NCBI GenBank assembly: GCA_033725935.1
Contig: MU867086.1
Location: 124,001 to 188,000, forward strand
Length of the DNA: 64,000 nucleotides
Source: Cladorrhinum sp. PSN259
Taxonomy: Eukaryota > Ascomycota > Sordariomycetes > Sordariales > Podosporaceae
Reading direction: 5' to 3'
A program made the position numbers and the translations under genes. Shown piece by piece: positions 34,260 to 45,848 of this stretch (the stretch's first letter is position 1; the number at the start of each line of letters is the position of its first letter). The notes below the pieces were generated by a model, which worked only from the letters and a program-made list of their open reading frames with translations, made no database searches and was not told where the DNA came from.

Positions 34260-34722
34260 GGTCGTAGTATCGGTATTTGGTTGAGGCAGATTACATGTCA
34301 TGATTGTCACGCGGTGATCTGGGTATGCTCAAGTTATAACCATCTCTCGCTGGCAACTCTCTCCTGCCTAGGGACCGACCCCTCTTTACTGGCACCTTGG
34401 CATGAACCGTTTTTGGTGGTACGCTCTATCACATCACGGTCTAAATCATCATGGCGGGGTGCAATCTGCAACCGAATCCAACGACATCCCGTTTGAAATC
34501 TCCGAACCATGCGCCATCAGAACATCCTATTGGATAGTACCCCAATTTTCAGGACAATAGTCTCTTTCTGTGCCTGCTGTCCTGTCACGCACCATCCTTC
34601 TTCAAGATTTCCTGGCCGGCTTCAACGAATAGACATCACGGAATGGCGAACCATTCATGCAAGATAGCAAAAACACATATTTCCTAGCCAAGCCGCAGAT
34701 GAACCCAAAAATGAAAAAGATG
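34260..34722. other. P450 upstream region
   Basis: The presumed P450 promoter and the tRNA 3' flank. No coding frame and no convincing core element was recognised. Confidence 0.5.
34707..34718 (-). terminator. Pol III terminator T runs after tRNA-Pro
   Basis: On the minus strand two T5 runs (34718-34714 and 34711-34707) lie within 16 nt of the tRNA 3' end, as expected for RNA polymerase III termination. Confidence 0.7.
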
Positions 34723-34810
34723 GGGCCGAGCCAGGGCTCGAACCTGGGACCACTTGCATGCTCTGAAGCAGAAGCCCAAAGCAAGTATGCTACCACTACA
34801 CCACACGGCC
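34723..34810 (-). tRNA. tRNA-Pro (anticodon UGG) with a 16-nt intron
   Basis: The minus strand folds as a cloverleaf: acceptor GGCCGTG pairs with CTCGGCC (one U6-U67 mismatch, also found in the yeast UGG proline tRNA as I recall it), then a D arm GTG/CAT, an anticodon stem CTTGC/GCAAG, and a T arm CCAGG-TTCGAGC-CCTGG. The anticodon UGG is at 34778-34776. The 23 nt between the anticodon stem halves exceed a 7-nt loop by 16, placing an intron at 34774-34759, one base 3' of the anticodon as is canonical. The internal B box GGTTCGAGCCC is intact. The CCA end is not encoded. Confidence 0.93.
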
Positions 34811-35287
34811 TTTGAGTGAATTTGTTGAGATTTGCATCCAGGATCTGGATTTGAGAGTGCACCAGATTTATAAAAAACAAAAGGTGAATGTTTCGATTGA
34901 GAATCTCTGTTTTGATCTTGTCTGCCAATTTTGCCAAAGCAAATAGTTTTTGCAGATGTCTGGACCGCGAACATGGAGAGTGAATACTGGTTGATGAAGT
35001 CATTGTACCGTGTGAATGGCTTCATGAAAACCGTGGCTGCAGCGCCTCTCTGTCCTGTATTTCGTATGTACAATTGAGGCAATTGGCATTTCAAAAAGAT
35101 GTCGCTCTCAGCCAATTGGTCGACTTCCCCGCTTTTGTTTCTTGTGTGTGGCGCAATGCAGGCAGGGCTGCAATCTCGTCAAGCTGATGCCCGACGACAC
35201 CTCAACTGATGCTCAGCTCCTTCCGCAACATCAACGTCGTCAACCGACTGACCATACTGCAGATCTCATACTTCACCGTGAATCACC
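34811..35287. other. Intergenic between tRNA-Pro and NLR
   Basis: The upstream region of the second NLR (+) and 5' flank of the tRNA (-). No gene or clear promoter box was recognised. Confidence 0.5.
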
Positions 35288-38200
35288 ATGCTGTCTTGCT
35301 GTTTTGGTCTTGGAAGGAATGCCTGCGAGGAAGCGCAACCACCTGAACCTCCACAGGGTGATCAACCGCCAGAAGACTTAGCATCTGGGGAGTTGAAAAG
35401 CGACGGCAACAAACCTTCTCGAGATGACAACCTACGAAAGTCCAACTCGGTTGACCAGCCAGCTGGTGATGCAGGCGACACCTTTGAAAATCCCTCCCCC
35501 AGCGAGGATTCAAGGGAAGGCTTGATCCCGCTCAAGGGTTTTGATGACTCTACAGGCAGCAAGCCAAGAGTTGAGTACGTCTTCTCCCTCACTGGTTCAA
35601 TGGAGGTAGACATCTGACGGACATTCCAATTCCAGTGTCATAGCGATACATGGCCTGAATGGTCACCCAATCCGGACGTGGAAGGAGGATAACGTCATCT
35701 GGTTTGCCAAATTTCTCCCAAGCACCTTGCCAGAACTTGACTTGAGGATATCGACGTTTGGGTACAACTCACAAGTTTTGGGCGGCGGTAGCGTGTTACG
35801 TGTTAGAGACTTTGCCACGCAACTGCTTGCTTCTCTGCATGGGAGGAGATCTGAGGTATGTCCTTCCGCCTTTAATTCGCCTGGTTCAACACTAATGAAC
35901 GACTAACATACCTGGCTCTAGACAAGCACAGAACGTGTGCCGCTTGTCTTCATCTGCCACAGTCTTGGAGGTATTGTGTTCAAAAAGGTGAGCCTCTCTC
36001 TCTTCCTCTGCTGTATTGCTTTCGCTGATCTAACCCTTTGATTTCAGATGATTACCATCGCCCATGAACGACAGAGTCTTTACAGTTCCGTCATCGATTC
36101 TTCCAAGGGTGTCGCTTTCTTTGGGACTCCTCATTGCGGATCAAATGTAGCCAATGCATCCCGAGTGGTCCGAGACATCATCTCATTCTGCACTGCTGGA
36201 ACTTTCAGGGCCGACCTACTGCGCAACCTTGAAAGAAGTTCGGATGAGTTAGTCGAGATTGCCGCCCAGTTTGTTGAGCGTGCTGTCCGATTGCACATCG
36301 TCACAGTCTATGAAGGCCGTTCAGTTGGGGCGGCCGTTGGACCAGTTGTACGTCATGATTTCTTCACCAGCTTCTTCCGTCTGGCAATCGACTTACCCCT
36401 TTGATAGGTAGTCGGTAGGGGGTCGGCAGTGTTGAATCTGCCAAATGAGCACCTCATTCCCATCGATGCCGATCACCGTGCTATTTGCCGGTTCGCAAAC
36501 CAATATGATGCTCGGTTTGAGAGCATCTTGCCCACCATTCGAAATATGATCCGAGAGTCTATCGTCGTAGAAGGTCAGTTTTAGCCGTCACAATGCTTTC
36601 TGATCCATGCTAACAATATTTCCAGACACCGATATTAAAGGTGCGGCGTTTTGTTCCAAGCTCCAATGAACTTGCATGATCATGGCTAATAGCTTTCTCC
36701 TAGCTTGTCTGGATACGCTGTACTTTCCCGAATATCGTGCCCGTCGAAGCAACGTCTCGCAAGCCCATCACAGCACATTTGACTGGATATGGAAGCATCC
36801 AAAGTACCGCCAGTGGGAGAATTCGCGAGCCTCGTCTTTGATATGGCTTCAGGGGAAGCCTGGTAGTGGAAAGTCAACACTCGCCAATTTTGTCAGGAGC
36901 CGCGTCGGCAGCCGTGTTGGATCGTCGACATCCGGACGCCAAACCGTCGTAGTCGACTTCTTCTACAGTGCCCGGGGGGGTAGCAGACAAAATTTACATC
37001 CTTGGATGTTGAAATCGATGCTCTACCAATTTCTGCTTCAAGTACCGGGTCTCTGGGGCAACTATCGGAAGGATTTCAGAGATCGCAGACTCAAGGACAA
37101 GGGTGGATTTGACTTGACAACACCAAAAGATGGCCAGGCCTTTTGGGATTTCTCAACTATGAAAACGCTGCTAGCTTCCTTGGGATCGATACACAGTCCA
37201 AACCTCCGACTCACCGCCTATGTGCTGGTCGATGCTCTGGATGAGTCAGCCGAAAACCAGCGACAAGATATCATTGAGTTACTGTGCTTAATTGCCAGGC
37301 GAGACTCCGCATGGCCTGTTAATTTCAGGGTGTTTCTCACCAGTCGGCCAAGCCCCAAGTTTGAGCACGCATTTCGGGATTTTGACACCATCATCCTTGA
37401 AAACGAGACGGCATCTGACATTGTCAATTATGTATACTGTGAAACAAGGCGAATCGCAGAGGATATCCTCCGTTGCGATGCTAAACAACTGGATTTTATC
37501 TCGACATACCTTATCAAGGCTTCAGATGGCGTATTCCTTTGGGTCAAACTCGTGCTTGACCAGCTCGATGAGAGAGCAACAGACGGCTTTTGCAGCGTTG
37601 CTGAGCTAGAACAGTTGCTGCTGTCGATACCAAGAGACCTCCGGGAACTTTACAGGCTTATTATCGATAAAATCAACAATGGATCGCAGAGCAACGTGGC
37701 CGAATGCCAAACGGTCTTTCGCTGGATTGCGTACTCGTCTGTCCCACTGCAGATCGAACAGGTGCTCGAAGTGGTTGCAGCAAGGACATGTTCCGCGTCA
37801 GGGAGTTCCATTACCAGGACTGGGCTTCAACGTCATCGCGTTGGAAATACAGAGGTTATGAGGCGAAGGCTCATCAGTCTTTGTGGGAACTTGGTTGAAG
37901 TCAAAGGTCCCGTTGTTCAGTTCATCCACACCACTGTCCGCGAGTTCCTGATGGAAGAGGCTTGCACCCCGCCAATCTCGTTGGCGGAGGGGGTGAGTCT
38001 TGATGAAATGGCCTTTCTATGCGCTGACTATCTTGACGCCTTCAGCGAAACTCTGCAAGAGGCTCCTTTGCTGTCAACGTTAGATCTCGGCAATTGTCAG
38101 GAAGCAGGATGGGCTGACCCCGACGGTTCGGTCTTGGAAGAATACATAAGCACCATGGAGGAGTTCTCTATCCTCAAACTCATCTTTCAGTATCGCGATG

Positions 38201-39801
38201 ATGCCTTGTTTTCAAATTCCGGTCAGTTACAACCGTTCAAGTCCAGTAGCTTGAAGATTCAGACAGCAGTATCAAAGGTTGTGGAAAGTATGAAGCCACT
38301 TGTTCTCGAGGCGCTAGCTCGAGGTCATACAGGCTTTCTGGAGTCTCTGATCATCCACAAGGATCAAATCAATTGTCTTTATCCCATCCCGAAGCACGAC
38401 CCCAGATTCAACCAGCAGCTCACATGCTCTCCAATCGTTGTTGGCAACCTGGACAAAATCGGACTCGTTCAGTTGGTTTGTCTATCCAAATTGAGATCCA
38501 ACGATAGACGACAAATCTTGGAACTACTCTCCGCACGTGGTGCAGATGTCAACTTTCAGGATTTATCAGGAAGCACTCCACTTCATACGGCAATTCGAAT
38601 TAGACGCCGGACTCGCAATCAGCTCTCAGATACCGTCGAAAACATGGTGGCACTTCACCTTAACAACGGAGTTTTGGGCTTGGACGAATTCTCCCTCAAA
38701 CTGTACGAGGCGATATTGATTAGGTTCAAACACAGTACACGGCTGGCAGACACGACGCTGAAAGAATTCCGCAAAGTGTTTGTGCTCCTTTCTTCGATCA
38801 TGAGGGATGGGTATGACCTTTTTCGTGAACAGACTCCGGGGCTCAAAATAACTCGAAAATACCTAGATTACGAGATACCTCGTTATCGGCCGGGAAACTT
38901 GGGTCCCGAAATGGAGATACAGCATTGTACTGTCCAAAGTCTGTTGTTAACTCTAAAGTCGCTCCAACACAAACTGGTGAAAGATATGTGTGATCAGTTT
39001 TTTCCCGGCCGAGTCTTCATGGGTCAAAAGATGACTGAACCCTTCTGGCTCGGACACCATCTGAGGTTTGAAGACCTAGATTGCCAGGCAAAACATGTCC
39101 AACCACTACTGGCTGCATTTCGGTCATCGTTAGCTGCGTTCTTGGAACATTATAGTTTGCCCACAGATTTGATAGCCTATGGCGCAAATCTCAGAATGGA
39201 AGACAAGCAGCAACAAACACCAATCCGTATTGCTTTAGAGCTTAAACACGGAGCCCAATTAAACATCATGCTGCTGTGCGTGAAGTTTCAAGTGGACAGG
39301 TTACTAGCCAACGCCAAAAGCAAGACTGAAAAAGAAAAAATCATAGCCCGGGAGGAAGCATCACTCGCAGAGTTGGCTTACACAGGAGTGGCGTTATATG
39401 ATTCGTATGATGTTTCTGATTGGGTCATTTCAGCAAATAAGCATGATTCAAAATTCCCCTTTTCGATACAAATGTTTCAAAGACACAAGAACCCTTCCAT
39501 CTACAACACCAAACATATTACTGGAGGTACCTTGCTACATGTTGCGGCGGCCAAGGCTGAGGACGCACAGGTAGCCAAGCTGCTTGAGGGAGGTATATCG
39601 AAGGACGTGCTAGATGATAGGGGCCGGACTGCAAAAGATATAGCACGTGAGCTCGGGCATGCAAGGGTCATCGAGAGTATTGCCGAATATGAGGAGGCCA
39701 TTGCTGAATCTGAGAGTGACAAAGGCGAACCTAGGCCTGTTATACGCCTCAGCAGAACCGAATGGTCATGGGAGGAAAGACGTTATGTATTTGTAGACTA
39801 G
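35288..39801 (+). CDS. NLR with alpha/beta-hydrolase N-domain, NACHT and ankyrins, 1383 aa
   Basis: A STAND protein whose N-domain resembles the SesB/SERAC1-like esterase-lipase effectors of fungal NLRs. Seven exons: 35288-35574, 35636-35855, 35922-35987, 36048-36347, 36408-36573, 36626-36640 (a 15-nt microexon) and 36704-39801; the sum is exactly 1384 codons. A disordered N-tail (1-95) with a Cys pair at 4-5 precedes VIAIHGLNGHP (from 97) and the nucleophile elbow CHSLGG (Ser183), so the hydrolase looks catalytically competent. The NACHT domain has Walker A GKPGSGKST (Lys near 408) and Walker B LVDALDES (about 526-533). Ankyrin-like units appear near 955-985 and 1290-1350. The stop is 56 bp from that of the convergent GMC gene. 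In related systems ligand sensing by the repeats triggers the N-domain; that role here is inference. Confidence 0.9.
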
Positions 39802-39857
39802 GCACAAGAGCTCAAACCCCCAGCAGACTGTTGTTCCCCTCAGGTTCCTCCGCTCAC

Positions 39858-41822
39858 CTAAACCGCACAAGTCTTGATTGCACTACCGGCCTGCAACTCG
39901 GCCACCATCTCATCACTGGCCTTTTGGCTAATCATGAAGGTCGACACAGCAGGGAACACGCCAGGAATCCTAGCAAAAGCACTGGCATCTATGACCCTCA
40001 GCCCCGCCACGCCTCTAACGCGGAACTTGCTGTCCAACACGGCCATCGGATCATCATCACTTCCAATCTTGTTGGTAGAAGTGGGGTGATGTCCAAAAGT
40101 CTGCTTGTGGATCCAGTCCACGTCCTCCTGGCCACAATACCCGTTCGCATCAGGCTTGGTGCTGCAGGGCGGCTCGACCGTCGTGATGCCGACCCGAGAG
40201 TAAACCGTCCGCACCCACGCGACCGTATCCTTCATGGCCTCCAAATCGAGCTCGGAACCGGGCGCGTAGTGATTAAAGTTGATCTCGGGCGTGTCCGTCG
40301 GATCGTTGCTCCTGATCTTGACCCATCCCTTATTGTTCAGACTTGACCCCTTGACCATGCTCACTCCGTACGGGTTTCTCGGCTCGGCGGGGACGCGCAC
40401 CGGATTGTCGGGCCAGAACCCGCGAAACATGAACCCCTGGCCGCCCATCAGGAACACGTCCCTCTCGCCGTGGGCGGGGTGCTTGGACTTGTACATTGAC
40501 ACCTCGGCGATGCCGGACCCGGCGGACCCGGTGCCCACGATCGGCATCTCCTGGTTGTCCATCAGGTGCTCGCCCACGCCCGGCAAGTCCTTGATGACGG
40601 GGATGTTCAGAGAGCGGAGGTGCGTCGCGTTTCCGATTCCGGAGAGCTGGAGGATCTGAGGCGAGTTGAACGCGCCGCCAGAGACGATTACTTCCCTGCG
40701 AGCGTAGGCTGTTCTCTTCACTCCCGTGGCGGTTGCGGCGCGCCGGTTGTCGCCCTTGTAGAGGGATTTACCAAAGAGGAACTCGACTCCTGTCGCGCGG
40801 GGCTTGGAGGGGGTTCCCTCGCATTTGGAGGACGTGTCGAACAGGATCTTGGTCGCGAGGGAGGTCAGCGAGACGGCGAGCTTGCTCTCGCCCACGGCCT
40901 TTTGGGTGTCTTGGATGTAGTTGCGGGAGGAGTAGCGCTGGCCGTTGCCGAACTGGTGGGTTACGAGGCCGTAGATGGACGAGATCTGGTCGCGGTCCGG
41001 AGTGAGCTCGTTCGGGTCCCGGGTGAGGATCTGGGACATGGAGCCCGTGAGGCCCCAGTCTTTGGCGTAGGTCTGCATGACGGTGTTGCCCGAGAGGGAG
41101 CCGGCTTGTTTGAGCTGCGAGGCGGAGCCCATGTTTGTGTTGAAGAAGCCGTCGAAGCCGTGCTTGGCTGCGTTGGCGGCGCCGCGGGTTAGGTAGTTGT
41201 TTTTCTCGATTTTTTGGAAGATTTTGTGCATGTTTTCGGCTCTAGATAACAATACAGGTAAGCATGTCTCCAGGTGAGGTTTGGAGGGAGGGGGAGAAAC
41301 TCACTTCCAGCTATCATCACCAGTCACATTCGCGTGGTAGTCCCAGTCACTGTTGGACGGCAGCCAGCAGACCATGGCGTTGATCATGGATGATCCTCCC
41401 AGGGTGGCACCACGAGGGTAGTAGACACCCAGGAGAGTGGAACCGGCGGGTGCGCCGTTCTGTCCGACCCAGTAGCGTCCTTCCTTGGTCCTCCATGTGA
41501 GATGGCTGTAGGTGTTATCGCGGGGATCTCCCTCGGGGTAGTGCTTGACGTAGAAATCCCAGGTGACTGTGGGGGTGTATCGTCCGAATCCTTGACCCGG
41601 ATTGTCGTCGCCGGCTTCGAGGATCAGGACGGAATATCCTGCCTTGGCGAGGTTGGAAGCAACAACACCACCGCCGGGGCCACTGCCGATCACGATGTAA
41701 TCATAAGTAGCGCCGTCTGCGGGTGCGGTTTGGGCTGTGGCGAAGGGATTATTGATCAGGAGGGCAAGGGAGAGCAGCTGGGTAAGCCCTCCCCCTTTTT
41801 TCTCGCCAACGGAGAACTTCAT
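39858..41822 (-). CDS. Secreted GMC oxidoreductase (AA3-like), 633 aa
   Basis: An FAD-dependent oxidase or dehydrogenase of the glucose-methanol-choline family, probably acting on alcohols or sugars outside the cell and able to supply H2O2 or electrons for lignocellulose attack. Exons 41822-41305 and 41241-39858 join in phase across a 63-nt intron. A signal peptide (hydrophobic core LLSLALLI, cleavage near FATAQ-TA, residue 31) precedes the FAD-binding motif IGSGPGGG (about 45-52), with LEAGDD ending the fold and GATLGGSSMIN as the GMC signature 1. The C-terminal catalytic region contains FGHHPTSTN (His557/558). Several potential N-glycosylation sites are present. It lies about 2.9 kb from the AA9 LPMO, a plausible partner. 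Confidence 0.92.
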
Positions 41823-43901
41823 GGTTGTTGAGCTTGACGCCTTCGAGCATACAAACTCTTACAGAGCGAAAGGCATGAAAGGATCTGGGCATGAACTCGC
41901 ATTTTGTATCCTTTTTTTTTTGTCTTGTTTCCCCCTCACCATATACTCGGAACGAACAACCCGGACGGGTCCTTAACAGGCGATATTGGTGATAGTAAAC
42001 AGAGTCTTGGCAGCCATCATGAACAACTTCATCCAAATAAGTTTATGATACCTATTGGCAGAGACCCCACCCTCGGATGGGCATCCGAGAAGGAGGGTAT
42101 GTAATATATTTTCCCCAACTCTGAGATTGAAGGGATGTTCGAGGCGCGGCAGACATCAGGAGTTCCCCTTGACGCTTCCCGGCAGAAATGCAATGCTACT
42201 TCCCCACTTTACTCGTCCCTGGGCCTGATGTATATCACCCGAGGCACATGTAAACACGGCAGATCGTATTGAGTGGTGATTGGTTATCTTCTTTGACAGC
42301 TCGTTTACTCCTGGGACCTCCTCTGCCTCAACTAAATATCTGCAGATAAAGTTAGTCAAAAACAAATTCATGATTTTCAGAACACACAAGACGACTTTGC
42401 AAAGGAAACCAGCATAGAGAAAAAGAGAAACAAGAAAATCTTTCTCAGAGTTTCCCATTCCCGAGCAGGTGGCGGACCGGGACTCATGGGTGAATTCCAT
42501 GGATGATCAGGGTACTTTTCCGTGCTAGAACCTCGGGTTCGTGACTCTTCTCTGTCCGGTTCCAGAACCTTGGTTCCCCGCACTCTGTTCACCCTCTCCA
42601 ACCTGAGCCGCTCCATGATGGACTGTATGCTCAGTAAAACAAATTGCACATGATCCTACTCCTCATATGGTCCCTCAAACAACTCGCCGAACAACCCCAT
42701 TGTCGAATCCCCTCTGCGATTTGAGATTCCGGCTTCCAAGACAAAGTGAGCCCAGTGTCATCATGAACATCAAGCCCACCAGAATGACCTGGTGATGTTC
42801 AAACGACCCGCACACCCAATGTGATTTGTGTGTGCTGGTAGCCTGTGTATTAGTCATACAAGACGCTGGAATCATCATTTGATCCAAGAAGGCCGCAGCA
42901 CTGGAACTGATGCTGTTGTTATCGTTGTCCGAGTCCAAGCTGTTGTCATTGGTTATCAGGGCAATACTGCTGTGATGTTGTTAATGTCCATGAGAACATT
43001 CTCAACTTGAGGAGTAAAGTGACTCCTTCATATCCCCGCAGGTGCATGTGGTTGTTGTCTTTTGTTATGGTTGATGATAGTAACAGTGTCATCCGCATCA
43101 GGAAGCGTACTGTGATCATGCCCTTCATGGTCGTCCTCGTCCTCGGTTTGCGTCACATCAGCGAGATGATGACTCTCATCCCTCATTTGGACATCACTGG
43201 CACCCGAGGCTCTGAAGTTCAGTCCAGACTGGACGCATGGTGTTGTTCCAGAGACTTTCCCCCTGTGGTCATAATAGGAAGAACCACCATATTCATGTAC
43301 GCGGTTCGTGTTCCGGCTTCCCGGGCCCCTCCCCCCGTTACTCGTATCAAACCTCGGCAACGCCATCTTGTTATTGTTATTCCTCTGCAGCAAGTAATGT
43401 ACAGCCTGGGACGGACCTCCCCCTCTTTTCCGACTGTTGAAAAGCTGCACAAAGCCATTACATCAGTCTGACCAAGTATGCGTCGAGATTGTTCGGCTCG
43501 AATCCGGCAGTCCCCGGGTGAGAAAAAAAAACAAAAAAAAACAGAGAGCGTCAGATATGTCTCTGGAGGTATCGATGAACCAGCCGCAAGCACCGATCAG
43601 TTTCTTCCGCCCGTGGGGGACGGTCTCCATGTTGTCGCCTAGATCTCCCGGGTGGCTGGGATGTGACTGTTGCTAATCCCGCGCAGCAGCAGTCGAAGGT
43701 TACTAGCGTGTCGAATTCCGCTTTCATTATTCTCTGGCTGATATCTACCTAGTAGAGTCCTGTTACAGGTTGGAATGGGTTTGTGTTTGACGTATTAGTG
43801 ATTGTCCACACAGCGAGAGATAATAAAAGTGAGAAATACCTATTCCACTTCAACGTCTCTCTCAAAACTCCAGTCCCTCCCTCCACCACCTCTAATCCCT
43901 C
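41823..43901. other. Intergenic, with unresolved open frames
   Basis: No gene can be fixed here. On the minus strand an open frame 43450-43028 (starting with GTG; Asn/Gly-rich, acidic end) and another at 42938-42675 with one hydrophobic helix (VILVGLMFMMTLGSLCLG) could be exons of a small membrane protein, but no splice pair joins them convincingly and all three frames are partly open. A 41923-41935 T run and a 43528-43541 A-rich run are present. Treat as unresolved. Confidence 0.3.
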
Positions 43902-44275
43902 TACACGGCCCCAATAGCCCTCATCACGCCCTTAGCATCCCTAGGCCAATCGTAAAGATTCAAATAAAGCTGATCCCCCCCCACCCCCTTCCACATCAGA
44001 ATTTCCCCCTTTCACACCCACCATGCCGATTATAATGATCCACCTTCAACCCATTTTTTTTCTTCCAACCCCCCATGAGATCCCGATAAATGTTTGTCCT
44101 TCAAGAACTTTATGTAACCTTCCTCCTCACCCCCCTAGCCTTCCACCCGTCCCTCATGCCCATCTCGTATCTTGACACATCCCAAGCTAAAGCAATGTAC
44201 GCGGCCTCTAGTTTATCCATTTCTGTCGAGAGGTTCGAGGTCGTTGTAGTTGAATTTTAGGAGGCGAACTTGCAT
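43902..44275 (-). pseudogene. Frameshifted remnant of an unidentified protein gene
   Basis: On the minus strand, protein-like segments run in order but in changing frames: LKFNYNDLEPLDR (from about 44260), then AAYIALAWDVSRYEMGMRDG, then EEEGYIKFLKDKHLS, then GLKVDHYNRHGG, then DQLYLNLYDWPRDAKGVMRA, ending at a stop at 43904-43902. At least three or four frame changes fall at or near G or A homopolymers. No plausible introns explain them. A branch-like CTATTAAT followed by CAAG at about 44281-44269 hints that an upstream exon existed. The family is not recognised. It may be a real pseudogene, or a gene damaged by homopolymer sequencing errors, since an assembly gap lies 1 kb away. Confidence 0.45.
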
Positions 44276-44722
44276 TAATAGGTACGAGTCACCGCTAGAG
44301 TATAGATTAGATAATAAACGGAGAGAGATGTATTGATGAGATAGGATAGGACCATGTTTGTTGTTCTTGCTGTGAGATGCCGCTGACTTATTGCAAGGTC
44401 CTCAAGGGAGAAGAATGGATGGAAGATGGAAACGAAAGTCAGTCGCGGTGACTGAATGGATAAGCAAATATAGCTAGAGTCATACTTTGCTAAGGGTGAA
44501 AGGCAAAGAATTTATCTCAGAATTGGTCAAACAGGTTACCGCGCATTTGTCATCAACTGGCAGCTTCGCATTATGGCAGCAAGTGACAATCAAAGTCGTC
44601 TGCAAATGGAGTCAATCATCGTTTGAACAACAATTATTCTATGCAAAATAAAAGCCCATTATTTACCACAAACACTCTAGTATAACAACAAACCCCCGCC
44701 AATAATAATAAAAACTTCAGGT
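44276..44722. other. Intergenic, no gene seen
   Basis: Lies between the frameshifted remnant and the LPMO stop. It could include lost upstream exons of the remnant. A/T-rich stretches after the LPMO stop (44640-44715) probably serve as its 3' UTR. Confidence 0.45.
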
Positions 44723-45167
44723 TTAAGCAGGGCACTTAAATACCTCAGGTCCAGGCATCGTATATCCACCCGCTGCATTGTCACTAATTAGCTTTCATCC
44801 CAACGAAACACAGTCAAAGAAAACTCACCATTCCAAACATTAGTATGAATCCCCGGGTGATCAGCCCGATAAGCCCCAGGAAAGCCAACCAGGCCCTTGG
44901 TCGGAACCACCTGGCCCCCACCGCTAACCTTCAACTGATGGCACGAAGGATAAAACTGCGCCCCGTTCTCCGCCCAAGCAGAGTGAAGCGCAATGATCTC
45001 GTGCCTGACCAGGTAATACCCCTCCTTCAAGCACTTGGGGATGGTGTAGTTGTAGCCTTCGTTGCCGTAGGTCATGAATGCCGACTTTTGTGTTTAATTT
45101 TGTCACTTTGTCAGCAAATTGTATCTTCATTATCAGGGCAGACAAAACAAGAGGAGATAAAAAACGG

Positions 45168-45249
<82 letters not shown>

Positions 45250-45848
45250 GGGNNNNNNNNNNAATTTTTAATAAATTTTTATTTTAATTACACGGGAATA
45301 AAAAACAAAAAAAAAAAAAAAACACCCCCCCCCCCCCCCAAAAAAAAAAAAAAAAAAAAAAAACAGGATCAACTCACAGTAGCCCAAACATCATCCGGCC
45401 AAACCTTGTCCTCTGTATACCTCCCCCCTTCCTTCACCTTGAACCACACCTCCTCGCTCTCAGGCAACCAATCCTGACACCCACTGTCGGGACACCTAGC
45501 CATGTACGTCAACACGGGGCCCATGTGGCTATCCGGCCAGTACGTCCACTTCAGATTAACTGTCGAGCCAGCCTCGGCGGGGGCGTGCAGCGGCGCGGGG
45601 GCGGAACCGATGATTCCCTCGGCAGAGATACCGCCGCACTGCAAGTCGATCGACGTCGCATTCTCAACCGGTCCGTTGGACTTGACGGCGCGAGAGATAC
45701 GTTTCGGCGCCCACTCGCCCATGTACTGGTCCTGGTAGGGCTGGTAGAACTGGTAGAACTGGCCGTTGATGGTTGCGTTGTCGACGTAACCGTGTGCAGA
45801 GACGGTCGTGGCCGCCGTGGCGAGCAGTGGAAGGATGACGGACCTCAT
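44723..45848 (-). CDS. AA9 lytic polysaccharide monooxygenase, 258 aa
   Basis: A secreted copper enzyme that oxidatively cleaves cellulose or related glycans. Exons 45848-45378, 45084-44829 and 44772-44723 sum to 259 codons in phase. The signal peptide ends SA-HGY, making His19 the mature N-terminal copper ligand; the second histidine-brace ligand is His108 in SHMGPVL, and the axial Tyr202 is in GAQFYPSC, with His191 and Gln200 as second-sphere residues. The C-terminus has the family's YTMPGPEVFKC. There is no linker or cellulose-binding module. The first intron (45377-45085) contains long homopolymers and a gap of Ns, so its length and sequence are unreliable, but the exons on both sides are intact. 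Confidence 0.9.
45166..45363. other. Assembly gap and homopolymer block inside the LPMO intron
   Basis: A G run of about 79 bases (45169-45247, one C at 45216) leads into 10 Ns (45253-45262). On the right are an AT-rich spacer and A/C/A homopolymers (45307-45363). The whole block lies between splice sites of the LPMO gene. The run lengths are typical of assembly or base-calling artefacts and should not be interpreted biologically. Confidence 0.9.

Noticed and set aside
40566..41192. 208-codon plus-strand open frame
   Set aside because: Antisense shadow of the GMC oxidoreductase; no domain, same GC3 effect.
42675..43450. Two minus-strand frames as a two-exon membrane protein
   Set aside because: No donor lies before the stop of the first frame that joins in phase to the second, and start codons are not ATG. 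Left as unresolved intergenic DNA.
45166..45252. Poly-G tract as G-quadruplex or poly-glycine coding sequence
   Set aside because: It borders Ns, sits in an intron and has the character of an assembly artefact.
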